NCBI GenBank assembly: GCA_903913345.1
Contig: CAIWLA010000092.1
Coordinates: 1-9,705 of the forward strand
Length of the DNA stretch: 9,705 nucleotides
Origin: an uncultured Magnetococcales bacterium
GTDB lineage: Bacteria > Pseudomonadota > Magnetococcia > Magnetococcales > Magnetaquicoccaceae
Direction of reading: 5' to 3'
Position numbers and translations under genes: made by a program. Shown here piece after piece: positions 1-6,823 of the stretch; the first letter of the stretch is position 1; each line of letters begins with the position of its first letter. The notes under the pieces were generated by a model, which had not been told where the DNA came from, did no database searches, and was given only the letters and a program-made list of their open reading frames with translations.

Positions 1-1268
1 CCCCCCAGGTCCAACAACTCCTGGCCATCGGAAATGACATCCCATACATTTTTTTCCGGGTCCAAACCAGAGCGACTCTGATCGATATGGGCCAATTGCA
101 CCGTCTCCCCCAGCCGCAGACGCCCCCCATCCGGCTGTTCCGCCCCGGTCAACAGACGCAACAGGGTACTCTTGCCCGCACCATTGCCACCAATGACCCC
201 CAGAATACCCCCCCTGGGCAGTTGGAAAGAGAGATTGTCGATCAGCAGACGATCCCCGAATCCCTTGCTCAACTGCTCTGCCTCGATCACCATCTCCCCC
301 AGACGGGGACCGGGCGGAATAAAGAGGGTGTTGGTCTCCCGACGTTGCTCGCGGGATTGGGCAGCCAACTCTTCGTAAGCCTGGATGCGGGCCTTGCTCT
401 TGGCCTGTCTGGCCCGTGGCGAGGCCCGCACCCAGGCCAATTCATCCTGCAAACGCCGACGCCGCGAATCATCCTCCCGCTTTTCCTGGCCCAGACGCTG
501 CTCCTTTTGCTCCAACCAGGAGGTGTAATTACCCTTCCAGGGAATCCCCTGCCCCCGATCCAACTCCAGAATCCAACCCGCCACATTGTCCAAAAAGTAA
601 CGGTCATGGGTGACAGCCACCACCATGCCCGGATAATTGTGGAGAAATTGTTCCAGCCAGGCCACTGAATCGGCATCCAGATGGTTGGTCGGTTCATCCA
701 GCAACAAAATATCGGGCGTGGAGAGCAGCAGACGACACAAGGCAACCCGACGCCTTTCACCACCCGACAAGGTATTGACATCCGCATCCCAGGGGGGCAG
801 GCGCAAGGCATCCGCCGCTATCTCCAGCTTGCGGTCCAGATTCCAACCGTCCACCTGGTCAATCGCCTCCTGCAACGCCCCCTGCTCCTGAATCAGGGCA
901 TCCATGGCCGCATCGGACATCGGTTCGGCAAATTGCATCGACAGATCATTGTAGCGGTCCAACAACGCCTTGGTGGAGGCCACCCCCTCCTCCACATTGC
1001 CACGCACCCCTTTGAGGGGATTGAGTTCCGGCTCCTGGGAGAGCAGACCGGCCCGCAAACCGGCGGCTATCTTGGCCTCGCCGGTAAATTCGTGATCCTC
1101 CCCCGCCATGATGCGCAACAAACTGGACTTGCCCGAACCGTTCAAACCCAAGACGCCAATCTTGGCCCCTGGGAAAAACGAGAGGGAAATATCCTGAAGA
1201 ATAACACGCTTGGGCGGGACCACCTTGGTCACGCGGTGCATGGTAAAGACATACTGAGGGTTGGCCAT
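1..1268 (-). CDS. ettA: Energy-dependent translational throttle protein EttA (ABC-F ATPase), 3' end outside window
   Basis: This is a soluble ABC-F protein with two ATPase domains. The family binds the ribosomal E site and gates early elongation according to the ATP/ADP ratio; it is not a transporter. The first 422 residues are present, and E. coli EttA has 555. The N-terminus (MANPQYVFTMHRVTKVVPPK) closely follows E. coli EttA. Walker A of domain 1 is GLNGSGKS (residues 41-48), the ABC signature LSGGERRR starts at 167, and Walker B/D-loop DEPTNHLD starts at 191. The segment WLEQKEQRLGQEKRE fits the inter-domain linker, followed by FIPPGPRLG as in EttA. Walker A of domain 2 is GGNGAGKST (360-368). 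The ATG start is 7 nt after the ilvE stop, and GGAG in the ilvE tail can serve as its ribosome binding site, so the pair is probably co-transcribed. The N-terminal match separates it from the paralogues Uup and YheS. Confidence 0.94.
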   Translation of the reverse strand, partial: MANPQYVFTMHRVTKVVPPKRVILQDISLSFFPGAKIGVLGLNGSGKSSLLRIMAGEDHEFTGEAKIAAGLRAGLLSQEPELNPLKGVRGNVEEGVASTKALLDRYNDLSMQFAEPMSDAAMDALIQEQGALQEAIDQVDGWNLDRKLEIAADALRLPPWDADVNTLSGGERRRVALCRLLLSTPDILLLDEPTNHLDADSVAWLEQFLHNYPGMVVAVTHDRYFLDNVAGWILELDRGQGIPWKGNYTSWLEQKEQRLGQEKREDDSRRRRLQDELAWVRASPRARQAKSKARIQAYEELAAQSREQRRETNTLFIPPGPRLGEMVIEAEQLSKGFGDRLLIDNLSFQLPRGGILGVIGGNGAGKSTLLRLLTGAEQPDGGRLRLGETVQLAHIDQSRSGLDPEKNVWDVISDGQELLDLG

Positions 1269-1275
1269 GCTCTAT

Positions 1276-2208
1276 CTACTCCACAAAGGTCAGCCAATCC
1301 CGGTGCCGGGGTTGGCGATCATGAACGACATCAAAAAAACGGCTCTGGATCTCCTTGGTCACTGGCCCCGCCCGGCCAGCCCCGATTTGCCGACCATCCA
1401 ACTCCCGGATGGGGGTGATTTCCGCCGCCGTTCCTGTAAAAAAGGCCTCCTGGGCAATCCATACTTCATCCCTGGGAAACCGCCGTTCCTGCACCGGAAT
1501 GTTCATCTCGGCCGCCAACTGGATGACCGTATCCCGGGTGATCCCTTCCAGGGCCGAATCCAGCGGCGGGGTCAACAGTGTGCCATTGCGATGGAGAATA
1601 AACACATTTTCACCCGATCCCTCTGCCACATATCCCTCCGTATCCAGCAGCAGGGCCTCGTCAAACCCGCTGGCCAATGCCTCGGTCTTGGCCAACACGG
1701 AGTTGGGATAGTTGCCAACCGTCTTGGAACGGGTCATGGTGACGTTCGGGTGGTGCCGGGCATAGGAGGAGGTCTTGACACGAATGCCATTGGCCAAACC
1801 ATCCTCTCCCAGGTAGGCCCCCCACTCCCAGGCGGCCACGGAGGCATGGACCCGACAGGGAGCCGGGTTCAAGCCCATCCCTTCCGCACCATAAAAAATG
1901 ATCGGGCGAATATAACCGGAACGCAGTTGATTGGCCCGGATCACCTCCACACAGACCGCCGACATCTCCTGTATCGTAAAGGGTATCTTCATGTTGAGTA
2001 TGTGCGCCGAACGAAACAGACGCTCCATGTGTTCCTGAAGCCGAAAAACCGCCGGTCCCGATTCGGTGGCGTAACAGCGAATCCCCTCAAAGACCCCCAA
2101 TCCGTAGTGCAGGGTGTGGGTCAGGAGATGCACCTTGGCCTCCCGCCATTCGATCCAATGGCCATCCATCCATATTTTTCCATCCCGATCTTCCATGGAT
2201 TTACTCAT
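1276..2208 (-). CDS. ilvE: Branched-chain amino acid aminotransferase (class IV, PLP)
   Basis: This cytoplasmic enzyme transfers an amino group between glutamate and the 2-oxo acids of valine, leucine and isoleucine, the last step of their synthesis. The protein is 310 aa, the normal size for IlvE of fold-type IV. Visible landmarks are HTLHYGLGVFEGIR (residues 31-44), the PLP-binding lysine K162 in TRSKTVGNYPNS, the cofactor-binding segment EGSGEN (196-201), GITRDTVIQLA (222-232), and the C-terminal FFTGTAAEITPI (256-267) plus GPVTKEIQ. These match E. coli IlvE closely, which argues against 4-amino-4-deoxychorismate lyase or D-amino acid transaminase. The ATG start has AGGGGAG about 10 nt upstream. 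It is the first gene of a likely ilvE-ettA unit and diverges from the gene at 2447 across a 238-nt gap. An AATAAT (2300-2305 on the complementary strand) resembles a -10 for this direction, but I found no matching -35. Confidence 0.96.
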   Translation of the reverse strand: MSKSMEDRDGKIWMDGHWIEWREAKVHLLTHTLHYGLGVFEGIRCYATESGPAVFRLQEHMERLFRSAHILNMKIPFTIQEMSAVCVEVIRANQLRSGYIRPIIFYGAEGMGLNPAPCRVHASVAAWEWGAYLGEDGLANGIRVKTSSYARHHPNVTMTRSKTVGNYPNSVLAKTEALASGFDEALLLDTEGYVAEGSGENVFILHRNGTLLTPPLDSALEGITRDTVIQLAAEMNIPVQERRFPRDEVWIAQEAFFTGTAAEITPIRELDGRQIGAGRAGPVTKEIQSRFFDVVHDRQPRHRDWLTFVE

Positions 2209-2277
2209 CTGAACAAAACTCCCCTATTGGGTCCGTGTGATGTGGTTTGGCGTATGGGACAAATGGCCGCCGCACTG

Positions 2278-2306
2278 TTGATGCCCTGTTCACTTTCTTT
2301 AATTAT
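2278..2306 (+). promoter_or_regulatory. Candidate sigma70-type promoter for the plus-strand genes
   Basis: In the 238-nt gap between the divergent ilvE and the gene at 2447, TTGATG (2278-2283) and AATTAT (2301-2306) are separated by exactly 17 nt. Each hexamer matches consensus at 4 of 6 positions. The region is AT-rich relative to its surroundings. Transcription from here would give a leader of about 130 nt before the ATG at 2447. The rest of the gap holds only short direct repeats (TGGCCTG at 2328 and 2338; CCGTCG at 2406 and 2417). The call rests on motif and spacing alone. Confidence 0.3.
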
Positions 2307-2446
2307 TGTGGGGATAGAGAACCCACATGGCCTGTTTTGGCCTGCACAGGCAGGACGCATTTTGGTATCGGAATTGCTCTGCACTCTCCCATGCTTTCCC
2401 CAACGCCGTCGGAACACCGTCGTATCCAACTGGAGCCTGCCAACCC

Positions 2447-2899
2447 ATGAACGAAACCAACCTGTACCATGAAACACTGCATCCCCTGCAACTGCCGGGA
2501 TGGATCTGCGATCTCCGGGCCTTCCTGTCGGACAGCGTCGAAGAGATATTCGCCGAAGAGGAGCAGGAGCACCTCCGCTTTGGAGAGATATTAGAACAGC
2601 ATGCCTGGGAAAAAGGCAACCTCACCTGCTCACCACCGACACTGGATGGTATATCCTCCCTCGACCTTTTTGGCAACGGCTCTGTTGAAGAGGCTACCAC
2701 GGAGGGGGGAACTTTTCCGATCGCAGAGGGGTCGTCGTTCGATTTCGCCCAATGGCTTGCACTGTGGGACATGAGCGACGACAAACAATCCGGCCAGGAC
2801 CATGCGATCCAGTTGGGCGAAGCGTTCCCTTATCGTCGTTCCAATGCACTGATCAGACGCTACACCCAGTGGCACACCGTTCATCCCCATGCGTGTTGA
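2447..2899 (+). CDS. Hypothetical acidic protein, 150 aa, family not recognised
   Basis: I do not recognise this 150-aa protein. It has no signal peptide, no membrane segment and no nucleotide-binding motif, so it is probably cytoplasmic. The N-terminal half is acidic and likely helical (FLSDSVEEIFAEEEQEHLRF, residues 26-45). The middle is Gly/Ser/Thr-rich (about 60-98), and the C-terminus is aromatic and basic, with FPYRRSNALIRRYTQWH at 127-143. The frame stays open upstream to an ATG at 2327. I chose the ATG at 2447 because GGAG (2432-2435) lies 11 nt before it and the extra 40 residues look like chance translation of the gap. It is the first of three co-oriented plus-strand genes and is followed 29 nt later by another unrecognised gene. 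Base composition matches its neighbours, so nothing marks it as recently acquired. Confidence 0.68.
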   Translation: MNETNLYHETLHPLQLPGWICDLRAFLSDSVEEIFAEEEQEHLRFGEILEQHAWEKGNLTCSPPTLDGISSLDLFGNGSVEEATTEGGTFPIAEGSSFDFAQWLALWDMSDDKQSGQDHAIQLGEAFPYRRSNALIRRYTQWHTVHPHAC

Positions 2900-2928
2900 G
2901 GTGCCCTTTGAAACCCGGACAGTATAAC

Positions 2929-3309
2929 ATGAATATGGCATACGCCCAATCCAGTTTGGGCATCATTGAAATTTTGAATCGGATGGCCAAGAAAGCCAGA
3001 GCAGAGAGGCTGGAATCGGCTCTGCCCTTGATCAACGCCTTGCGGAGCGGCTTTTCTCCAGAAAAAAAGGTGCCAGGCGTACCCATTGGGGTCTTGACGG
3101 TCAGCGATTGGCTGGATCTCCTGAACCGTTGGGAAGAGATTCTGGGCACCATCCATCACCGCCGAATCCACTTCATGCGGGCCTTTTTCCAGGAATCCGT
3201 CAACGGGCTGCCGGTCAATACCCCCTCCTCTTTCGCCCAGGCTTTGCAGGAATTGCTCACCATGATGGATACCCTACTGGCCAGCACACCGCACCATGGT
3301 CAACCGTGA
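2929..3309 (+). CDS. Hypothetical mostly helical protein, 126 aa, family not recognised
   Basis: I do not recognise this 126-aa protein. It appears largely alpha-helical: residues 8-40 (LGIIEILNRMAKKARAERLE and on) and about 59-90 (VSDWLDLLNRWEEILGTIHH and on) have amphipathic spacing, and a third helix covers about 101-119 (SFAQALQELLTMMDTLLA). No transmembrane segment or catalytic motif is evident. The composition would suit a small scaffold or partner protein, but that is inference. The start is uncertain: ATG 2929 has only a weak GGA 9 nt upstream, whereas an in-frame TTG at 2908 (133 aa) has GAGG at 2898-2901, right at the stop of the previous gene. Either start makes it the likely second cistron of a two-gene unit with the gene at 2447. 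It ends 246 nt before the ATPase gene. Confidence 0.68.
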   Translation: MNMAYAQSSLGIIEILNRMAKKARAERLESALPLINALRSGFSPEKKVPGVPIGVLTVSDWLDLLNRWEEILGTIHHRRIHFMRAFFQESVNGLPVNTPSSFAQALQELLTMMDTLLASTPHHGQP

Positions 3310-3359
3310 CGATGGCAGCACAGACGATGGAACCGTCAGAATAAAATATTATTGAAACT

Positions 3360-3385
3360 CTCCATACCTCTCGTGGAGCGTTTTT
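3360..3385 (+). terminator. Weak candidate intrinsic terminator
   Basis: CTCCA (3360-3364) and TGGAG (3374-3378) can form a 5-bp stem around a 9-nt loop, followed by CG and TTTTT (3381-3385). It lies 50 nt after the stop of the 126-aa gene, where a terminator would be expected. The stem is short and the loop large, so termination is doubtful. Confidence 0.22.
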
Positions 3386-3400
3386 GTGGACCGATTTTGA

Positions 3401-3409
3401 TGCTACACT
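3401..3409 (+). promoter_or_regulatory. Candidate extended -10 promoter element for the ATPase gene
   Basis: TGCTACACT has the TGn extension plus a hexamer (TACACT, 3404-3409) that matches TATAAT at 4 of 6 positions. The -35 position is T-rich but does not resemble TTGACA, as is common for extended -10 promoters. The predicted start near 3416 would leave a structured leader of about 140 nt before the ATG at 3556. Confidence 0.25.
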
Positions 3410-3411
3410 GT

Positions 3412-3459
3412 CCCTGTTGGTGGGTGGTGGAAGGTGCATGACCATCCACCACCATCAGG
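3412..3459 (+). promoter_or_regulatory. Long imperfect hairpin in the leader of the ATPase gene
   Basis: The core is a perfect 9-bp inverted repeat, GGTGGTGGA (3423-3431) with TCCACCACC (3445-3453), around a 13-nt loop. The outer arms CCCTG (3412-3416) and CAGGG (3455-3459) also pair, with a few unpaired bases between. A second small hairpin follows: AGACC (3478-3482), loop ATAAC, GGTCT (3488-3492). No T-run follows either one, so they are not simple terminators. The loop contains AAGG and an ATG (3438), which opens a frame that runs into the ATPase gene. The structure may control ATPase mRNA, or it may be an operator-like inverted repeat. Confidence 0.42.
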
Positions 3460-3555
3460 GTGGCAAGGCGGGCGCAAAGACCATAACGGTCTCTCCTCCC
3501 CTCTTGCTGGAACCAGGCAGACTTTCGTCAAGATCAGGTCAGCAGTGCACATATC

Positions 3556-4749
3556 ATGGGTTCCATAATCAATCGCCCCTCTCCGGGCAACCGCTCCCAC
3601 AGACAGCCGTTTTTCTCTGTCAACAGCCACGGGGTTGTCTGGCGGACGTTGCGCACCTGCATCAGCAAGGGGGAAGGCGTTATCGTTGTCACCGGGGAGG
3701 CGGGCAGCGGTAAAAGTCAATTATTACAAAGGCTTAAATATCTATTGCCAGACAACTGGGACATGGCACTGATTGCAGACGCCGCGCAGCCTCAAGCCTT
3801 CTTCACCGAGGCTCTGTGTGAGTCCATTGGTGCCGAGGTGGCGGGACCGCATGAGTGGTCCATGACCGCCGACGAGGTGTTGGATGCCGTTGCCAATCGC
3901 GTGGAATTTGGTCGAAATTTTTTACTGGCCATCGATAATGCACATGAACTGACACAGGAAAACCTGAATATTCTCAACAGTATTCTGCTCTTTGCCGTCA
4001 GTCAGGCCTATCCGGTGCAAATGCTGTTGGTGGGTCGCCCGGAGCTGATCAACTTGTTGGAACGGCCTCCCTTCCATTTGCTGCGCAATGCCACCATGGC
4101 TTCCGTCGAAATCTCCCCCCTGACCCGTCTGGAGGTCTGGGAATATATCCGCTTCCAGACCCAACGGATACTGGGCAACATACCCAGAATGACTTGGCCC
4201 GCCTGGCTTGAGATCTGTGCGGCGAGCCGGGGCAATCCACAAGGGATCGATCTGTTATTGCACAACATTCTGTTCCTGAACAGAGAAGAACGGTCTGTGC
4301 GCCTGTTGACCGGTGGGTTGGTCAGAAAAGGCCGCATGGCCATGGATCCCGATTATCATCCCCCACCGGGCCGGGGTTTCATCCCCTGGGTGGCCTTTGC
4401 CCTGCCACTGCTGGTGGCAGGCTATCTCGTTGGGCTGTGGTTTTTCCATGCGCCACCCCGACAGGAATCGGCAGCAGAGACCTTTATTTGGCGTGGCGAT
4501 CTCAAACCGGCGACCGATGCGCCGGAAGAGACACCATCCGCTGATCACGAGACGCCCCAGAGACCGCCTCTCCCCCCTGCGGCAGAGGAAAAAAGGGCAG
4601 AGTCCGTGGCCACCATCGCCCAGGACAAAGGAGATGACGACAACACCGCACCACTCTCCACGCCCGATGTGGCATTCACCAAGAATCGGCCCCCCGATAC
4701 CAAACCCCTGAAACGAACGCCACCACAATCGGGGAACAAGCCTCTGTAG
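3556..4749 (+). CDS. GspA/ExeA-type AAA+ ATPase with one transmembrane helix and a proline-rich C-terminal tail
   Basis: The 397-aa protein has an N-terminal P-loop ATPase of the GspA/ExeA/MshM type. Walker A is GEAGSGKS (47-54), Walker B is FLLAIDNAH (122-130), and a sensor-like strand plus arginine is LLVGRPEL (157-164); the lid region PLTRLEVWEYIRFQ (188-201) and SRGNPQGIDLLLHN are also typical of the family. A single hydrophobic segment spans about 275-297 (FIPWVAFALPLLVAGYLVGL). Beyond it, residues 298-397 are rich in Pro, Glu, Asp and Thr, with no recognisable fold. In GspA/ExeA this far side carries a peptidoglycan-binding domain that helps assemble the type II secretin; I see none here. 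The likely role is an inner-membrane ATPase tied to an envelope machine, but the substrate is unknown. The ATG has no good Shine-Dalgarno, and no other in-frame start exists before the upstream stop at 3484. It converges on the TPR gene with a 47-nt gap that holds no evident terminator. Confidence 0.86.
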   Translation: MGSIINRPSPGNRSHRQPFFSVNSHGVVWRTLRTCISKGEGVIVVTGEAGSGKSQLLQRLKYLLPDNWDMALIADAAQPQAFFTEALCESIGAEVAGPHEWSMTADEVLDAVANRVEFGRNFLLAIDNAHELTQENLNILNSILLFAVSQAYPVQMLLVGRPELINLLERPPFHLLRNATMASVEISPLTRLEVWEYIRFQTQRILGNIPRMTWPAWLEICAASRGNPQGIDLLLHNILFLNREERSVRLLTGGLVRKGRMAMDPDYHPPPGRGFIPWVAFALPLLVAGYLVGLWFFHAPPRQESAAETFIWRGDLKPATDAPEETPSADHETPQRPPLPPAAEEKRAESVATIAQDKGDDDNTAPLSTPDVAFTKNRPPDTKPLKRTPPQSGNKPL

Positions 4750-4796
4750 TGGGGCAACCAGGCGGATCGGCACAACCGTTTGCGGGACAGAGGGAC

Positions 4797-6365
4797 TCAG
4801 GGCACCAAAGGGACGGGATACCCTCCATTTTTGAGGGGTTGCTGTACAAACGGTATGGGAATGACTGGTTTCTTGACGACTTCTCTGATCCCGCCCAACG
4901 TGAGCACACGCCCTTGCAGGGTCTGCCATTGTTGCTCAAGGCTGGGCAAACGGGTGGGCGTAGCCTGTTGTTTTGCGGCCTGTTCGGCCACCAACTCGGC
5001 CAGATACCGGCGCGCGGCGAGCAGGTCAGGATGGTTCTCTGCTGAGGTTTTGGCCAGAATCTCCAATGCCTCCCCATGGTTGTGTATGGCAGCGGCGGTT
5101 TTGCCCTGCATCCGTTGACTCCTGGCCAACCCCATGAGTGCCCGCACCAGTTCGGGGGCCGCATCCTGATGGCGAAAAATGGCCATGGCGCGATTGTAAT
5201 AATCGACGGCGGGATCCGGCTGTTTTTCCAGGCGTAAATTGTCTGCCATGGCCAGCAGGGTTTCGGCCATTTTTTTGTGGTCTGTGCCATACATCTCTCC
5301 CACCAGGGAGAGAAGACGCGCGACAATGGGCCGACTCTGACTGGGTTTTCCCATCTCCTGATACCCGATGGCCAGTTTTTTCAAGAGAGGCAACAGATCG
5401 GGATGGTTGGTTCCTCTCATGTTTTCCGAGATGGCCAACGCACTCTTCAGCAATTCCACCTCCTGCGCATAATCCCCTTCGTCATGCACAATCTGGGCGA
5501 GATGGGTCAACACATCCACGCGCGCGCTGTGATAAGGACCGCTGGATTCCATCAGAGTCTCTTTGGACTGTTGGAAAAGTGACGCTGCCAGTGTCTCATC
5601 CCCCTCCTGGAGGTGCCGTTTGGCCTCGCGCGCCAAAACAATGGCGTCTCCCGGCGTTTCCATCATCAGGGCCTGCCCTTGAATGTCGGCGATACGTTGA
5701 TGGAGACGACTGGCTTCTGATGGATTGTTTTGGGCGAGAAAGATGGCGGCCAATTGTTCCAGAGGACGGACCGCCAACAGATGGGTGGTGCCCACCGTCT
5801 CTTCCACGATGGTCAAGGCCCGTTCCAGGGATTGTCGAGATTCGGCCAGACGACCCTGAGCCAACTGAATGGCCGCCCAATCCCCAAGCGGTATGACAAG
5901 CTGGAGACTGGACAGGCCAAAACGTGTCTCCAACAGTTTCAGCACCTGAATCTGATACGTTTCGGCCTTGGCCAGATCGGGCTGTGCCCGATAAAAGGTG
6001 ACCAGGCGAGCCAGACTCCAGATCAGTCGCACATTGTCTGGATCCCAATCTTTCCCGGACTGACGAATCTGTTTCAGACGTGTCTCGACCTCGGCAAACG
6101 CCTGCGGAGTGTCCGCCGACAGGGCCAAGGCAATGAAAGAGTCCCACTCCTGTGGTGGCGTCGTACCAGCCTGGAGGGGCGTCTGCCAGAAGAGGAGCGC
6201 GCAGAGGAAACCCACCCAAAAAAGGGCCTTTTGGCAGACAGAAAAGAGACCGGAAATCCTTCGTTGCCGGATACCCACCTCTTCTGGCGGTCTGGAAAAG
6301 GGCAAGACGTGGCCTATGATGGGATCACGGTTTGGATTTGGGTACCGAGGGAATGGCCGTCTCAT
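4797..6365 (-). CDS. Secreted or membrane-anchored tetratricopeptide-repeat protein
   Basis: The 522-aa protein has a hydrophobic segment at about 47-61 (ALFWVGFLCALLFWQ) preceded by basic RQRR and followed by a plausible signal peptidase I site, LQA (64-66) before GTT. The mature part is helical TPR repeats, several with the kinesin-light-chain-like pattern: around 160-195 (LAQGRLAESRQSLERALTIV), 285-322 with LKSALAISENMRGTNHPD, 366-398, and 407-446 with HGEALEILAKTSAENHPD. The tail (470-522) is Pro-rich and not repeat-like. TPR arrays bind protein partners, so a periplasmic scaffold is likely. The ATG at 6365 has AAGGG nearby but overlaps secG by 41 nt and gives an unusually long n-region. 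Starts at TTG 6305 or GTG 6278 would give a tighter signal peptide. It is the last gene of the cobO-cobD-tpiA-secG run and faces the plus-strand ATPase. Confidence 0.85.
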   Translation of the reverse strand: MRRPFPRYPNPNRDPIIGHVLPFSRPPEEVGIRQRRISGLFSVCQKALFWVGFLCALLFWQTPLQAGTTPPQEWDSFIALALSADTPQAFAEVETRLKQIRQSGKDWDPDNVRLIWSLARLVTFYRAQPDLAKAETYQIQVLKLLETRFGLSSLQLVIPLGDWAAIQLAQGRLAESRQSLERALTIVEETVGTTHLLAVRPLEQLAAIFLAQNNPSEASRLHQRIADIQGQALMMETPGDAIVLAREAKRHLQEGDETLAASLFQQSKETLMESSGPYHSARVDVLTHLAQIVHDEGDYAQEVELLKSALAISENMRGTNHPDLLPLLKKLAIGYQEMGKPSQSRPIVARLLSLVGEMYGTDHKKMAETLLAMADNLRLEKQPDPAVDYYNRAMAIFRHQDAAPELVRALMGLARSQRMQGKTAAAIHNHGEALEILAKTSAENHPDLLAARRYLAELVAEQAAKQQATPTRLPSLEQQWQTLQGRVLTLGGIREVVKKPVIPIPFVQQPLKNGGYPVPLVP

Positions 6366-6801
6366 CGCCCTTTTCCGGACTGGGCAGGGCAGGAATGGCG
6401 GAAGTGCCCGACGATTCTGCCTCCTTGACCGGATTGGCCTCTGGAGAATGCCCCTGAGTATCCAACGGTTTGGTGGATTCCTTGGCGGGAAAGGGCGGCG
6501 CGTCCGCTTCGACCGGCTCGGAGGCGGTCCTGGCCCTGGGCGTCACCTTTTCCATCACCGAAACGTTCGACCCTTTCTGGGCGGTGACAAAGGCCAGAGA
6601 GAGGCTGGTGATCATAAAGACTGTGGCCAATCCGGCGGTCACTTTGCCCAGAAAGCTGCCCGATCCCCGCGCACCGAAGACACTCTGGGAGCTGCCACCA
6701 AAGGCAGATCCCATGTCCGCACCGCTCCCCTTTTGCAGCAAGACGATAAAGACCAGAGAGAGAGAGACCAAAATATGTACGACTGTAATGATGAGCGTCA
6801 T
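6325..6801 (-). CDS. secG: Protein translocase subunit SecG, with a long C-terminal tail
   Basis: SecG is the small auxiliary subunit of the SecYEG channel in the inner membrane and assists SecA-driven export. The protein is 158 aa. Helix 1 spans about 2-22 (TLIITVVHILVSLSLVFIVL) and helix 2 about 53-74. Between them is the family hallmark LLQKGSGADMGSAFGGSSQS (21-40) ending in VFGARG. Residues 80-158 are an extra hydrophilic tail rich in Pro, Glu, Ser and Lys; E. coli SecG is only 110 aa. I chose ATG 6801 because it begins directly with helix 1. The frame is open upstream to a TTG at 6891, but that would overlap tpiA. It starts 22 nt after tpiA; tpiA-secG adjacency is widespread in bacteria and supports both calls. 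Confidence 0.94.
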   Translation of the reverse strand: MTLIITVVHILVSLSLVFIVLLQKGSGADMGSAFGGSSQSVFGARGSGSFLGKVTAGLATVFMITSLSLAFVTAQKGSNVSVMEKVTPRARTASEPVEADAPPFPAKESTKPLDTQGHSPEANPVKEAESSGTSAIPALPSPEKGDETAIPSVPKSKP

Positions 6802-6823
6802 GGCAGACCCGGTTACTCCATGC

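Noticed and set aside
87..1418. Long open plus-strand frames across ettA and ilvE (193, 245 and 403 codons)
   Set aside because: They are complementary to well-conserved ettA and ilvE, and their translations are Pro/Gln/His/Arg-rich with no family resemblance.
2327..2446. A 40-residue N-terminal extension of the 150-aa hypothetical protein from ATG 2327
   Set aside because: There is a ribosome binding site (GGAG 2432-2435) for the ATG at 2447, and the extension looks like translated intergenic DNA.
3438..3713. A 91-codon plus-strand frame from ATG 3438 with AAGG just upstream, overlapping the start of the ATPase gene in another frame
   Set aside because: Most of it overlaps the clearly coding ATPase sequence including Walker A, and its translation is low-complexity His/Gln/Gly/Arg-rich, typical of a shadow frame.
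4750..4796. Expected bidirectional terminator between the convergent ATPase and TPR genes
   Set aside because: I found no stem with an adjacent T-run on either strand in this 47-nt gap.
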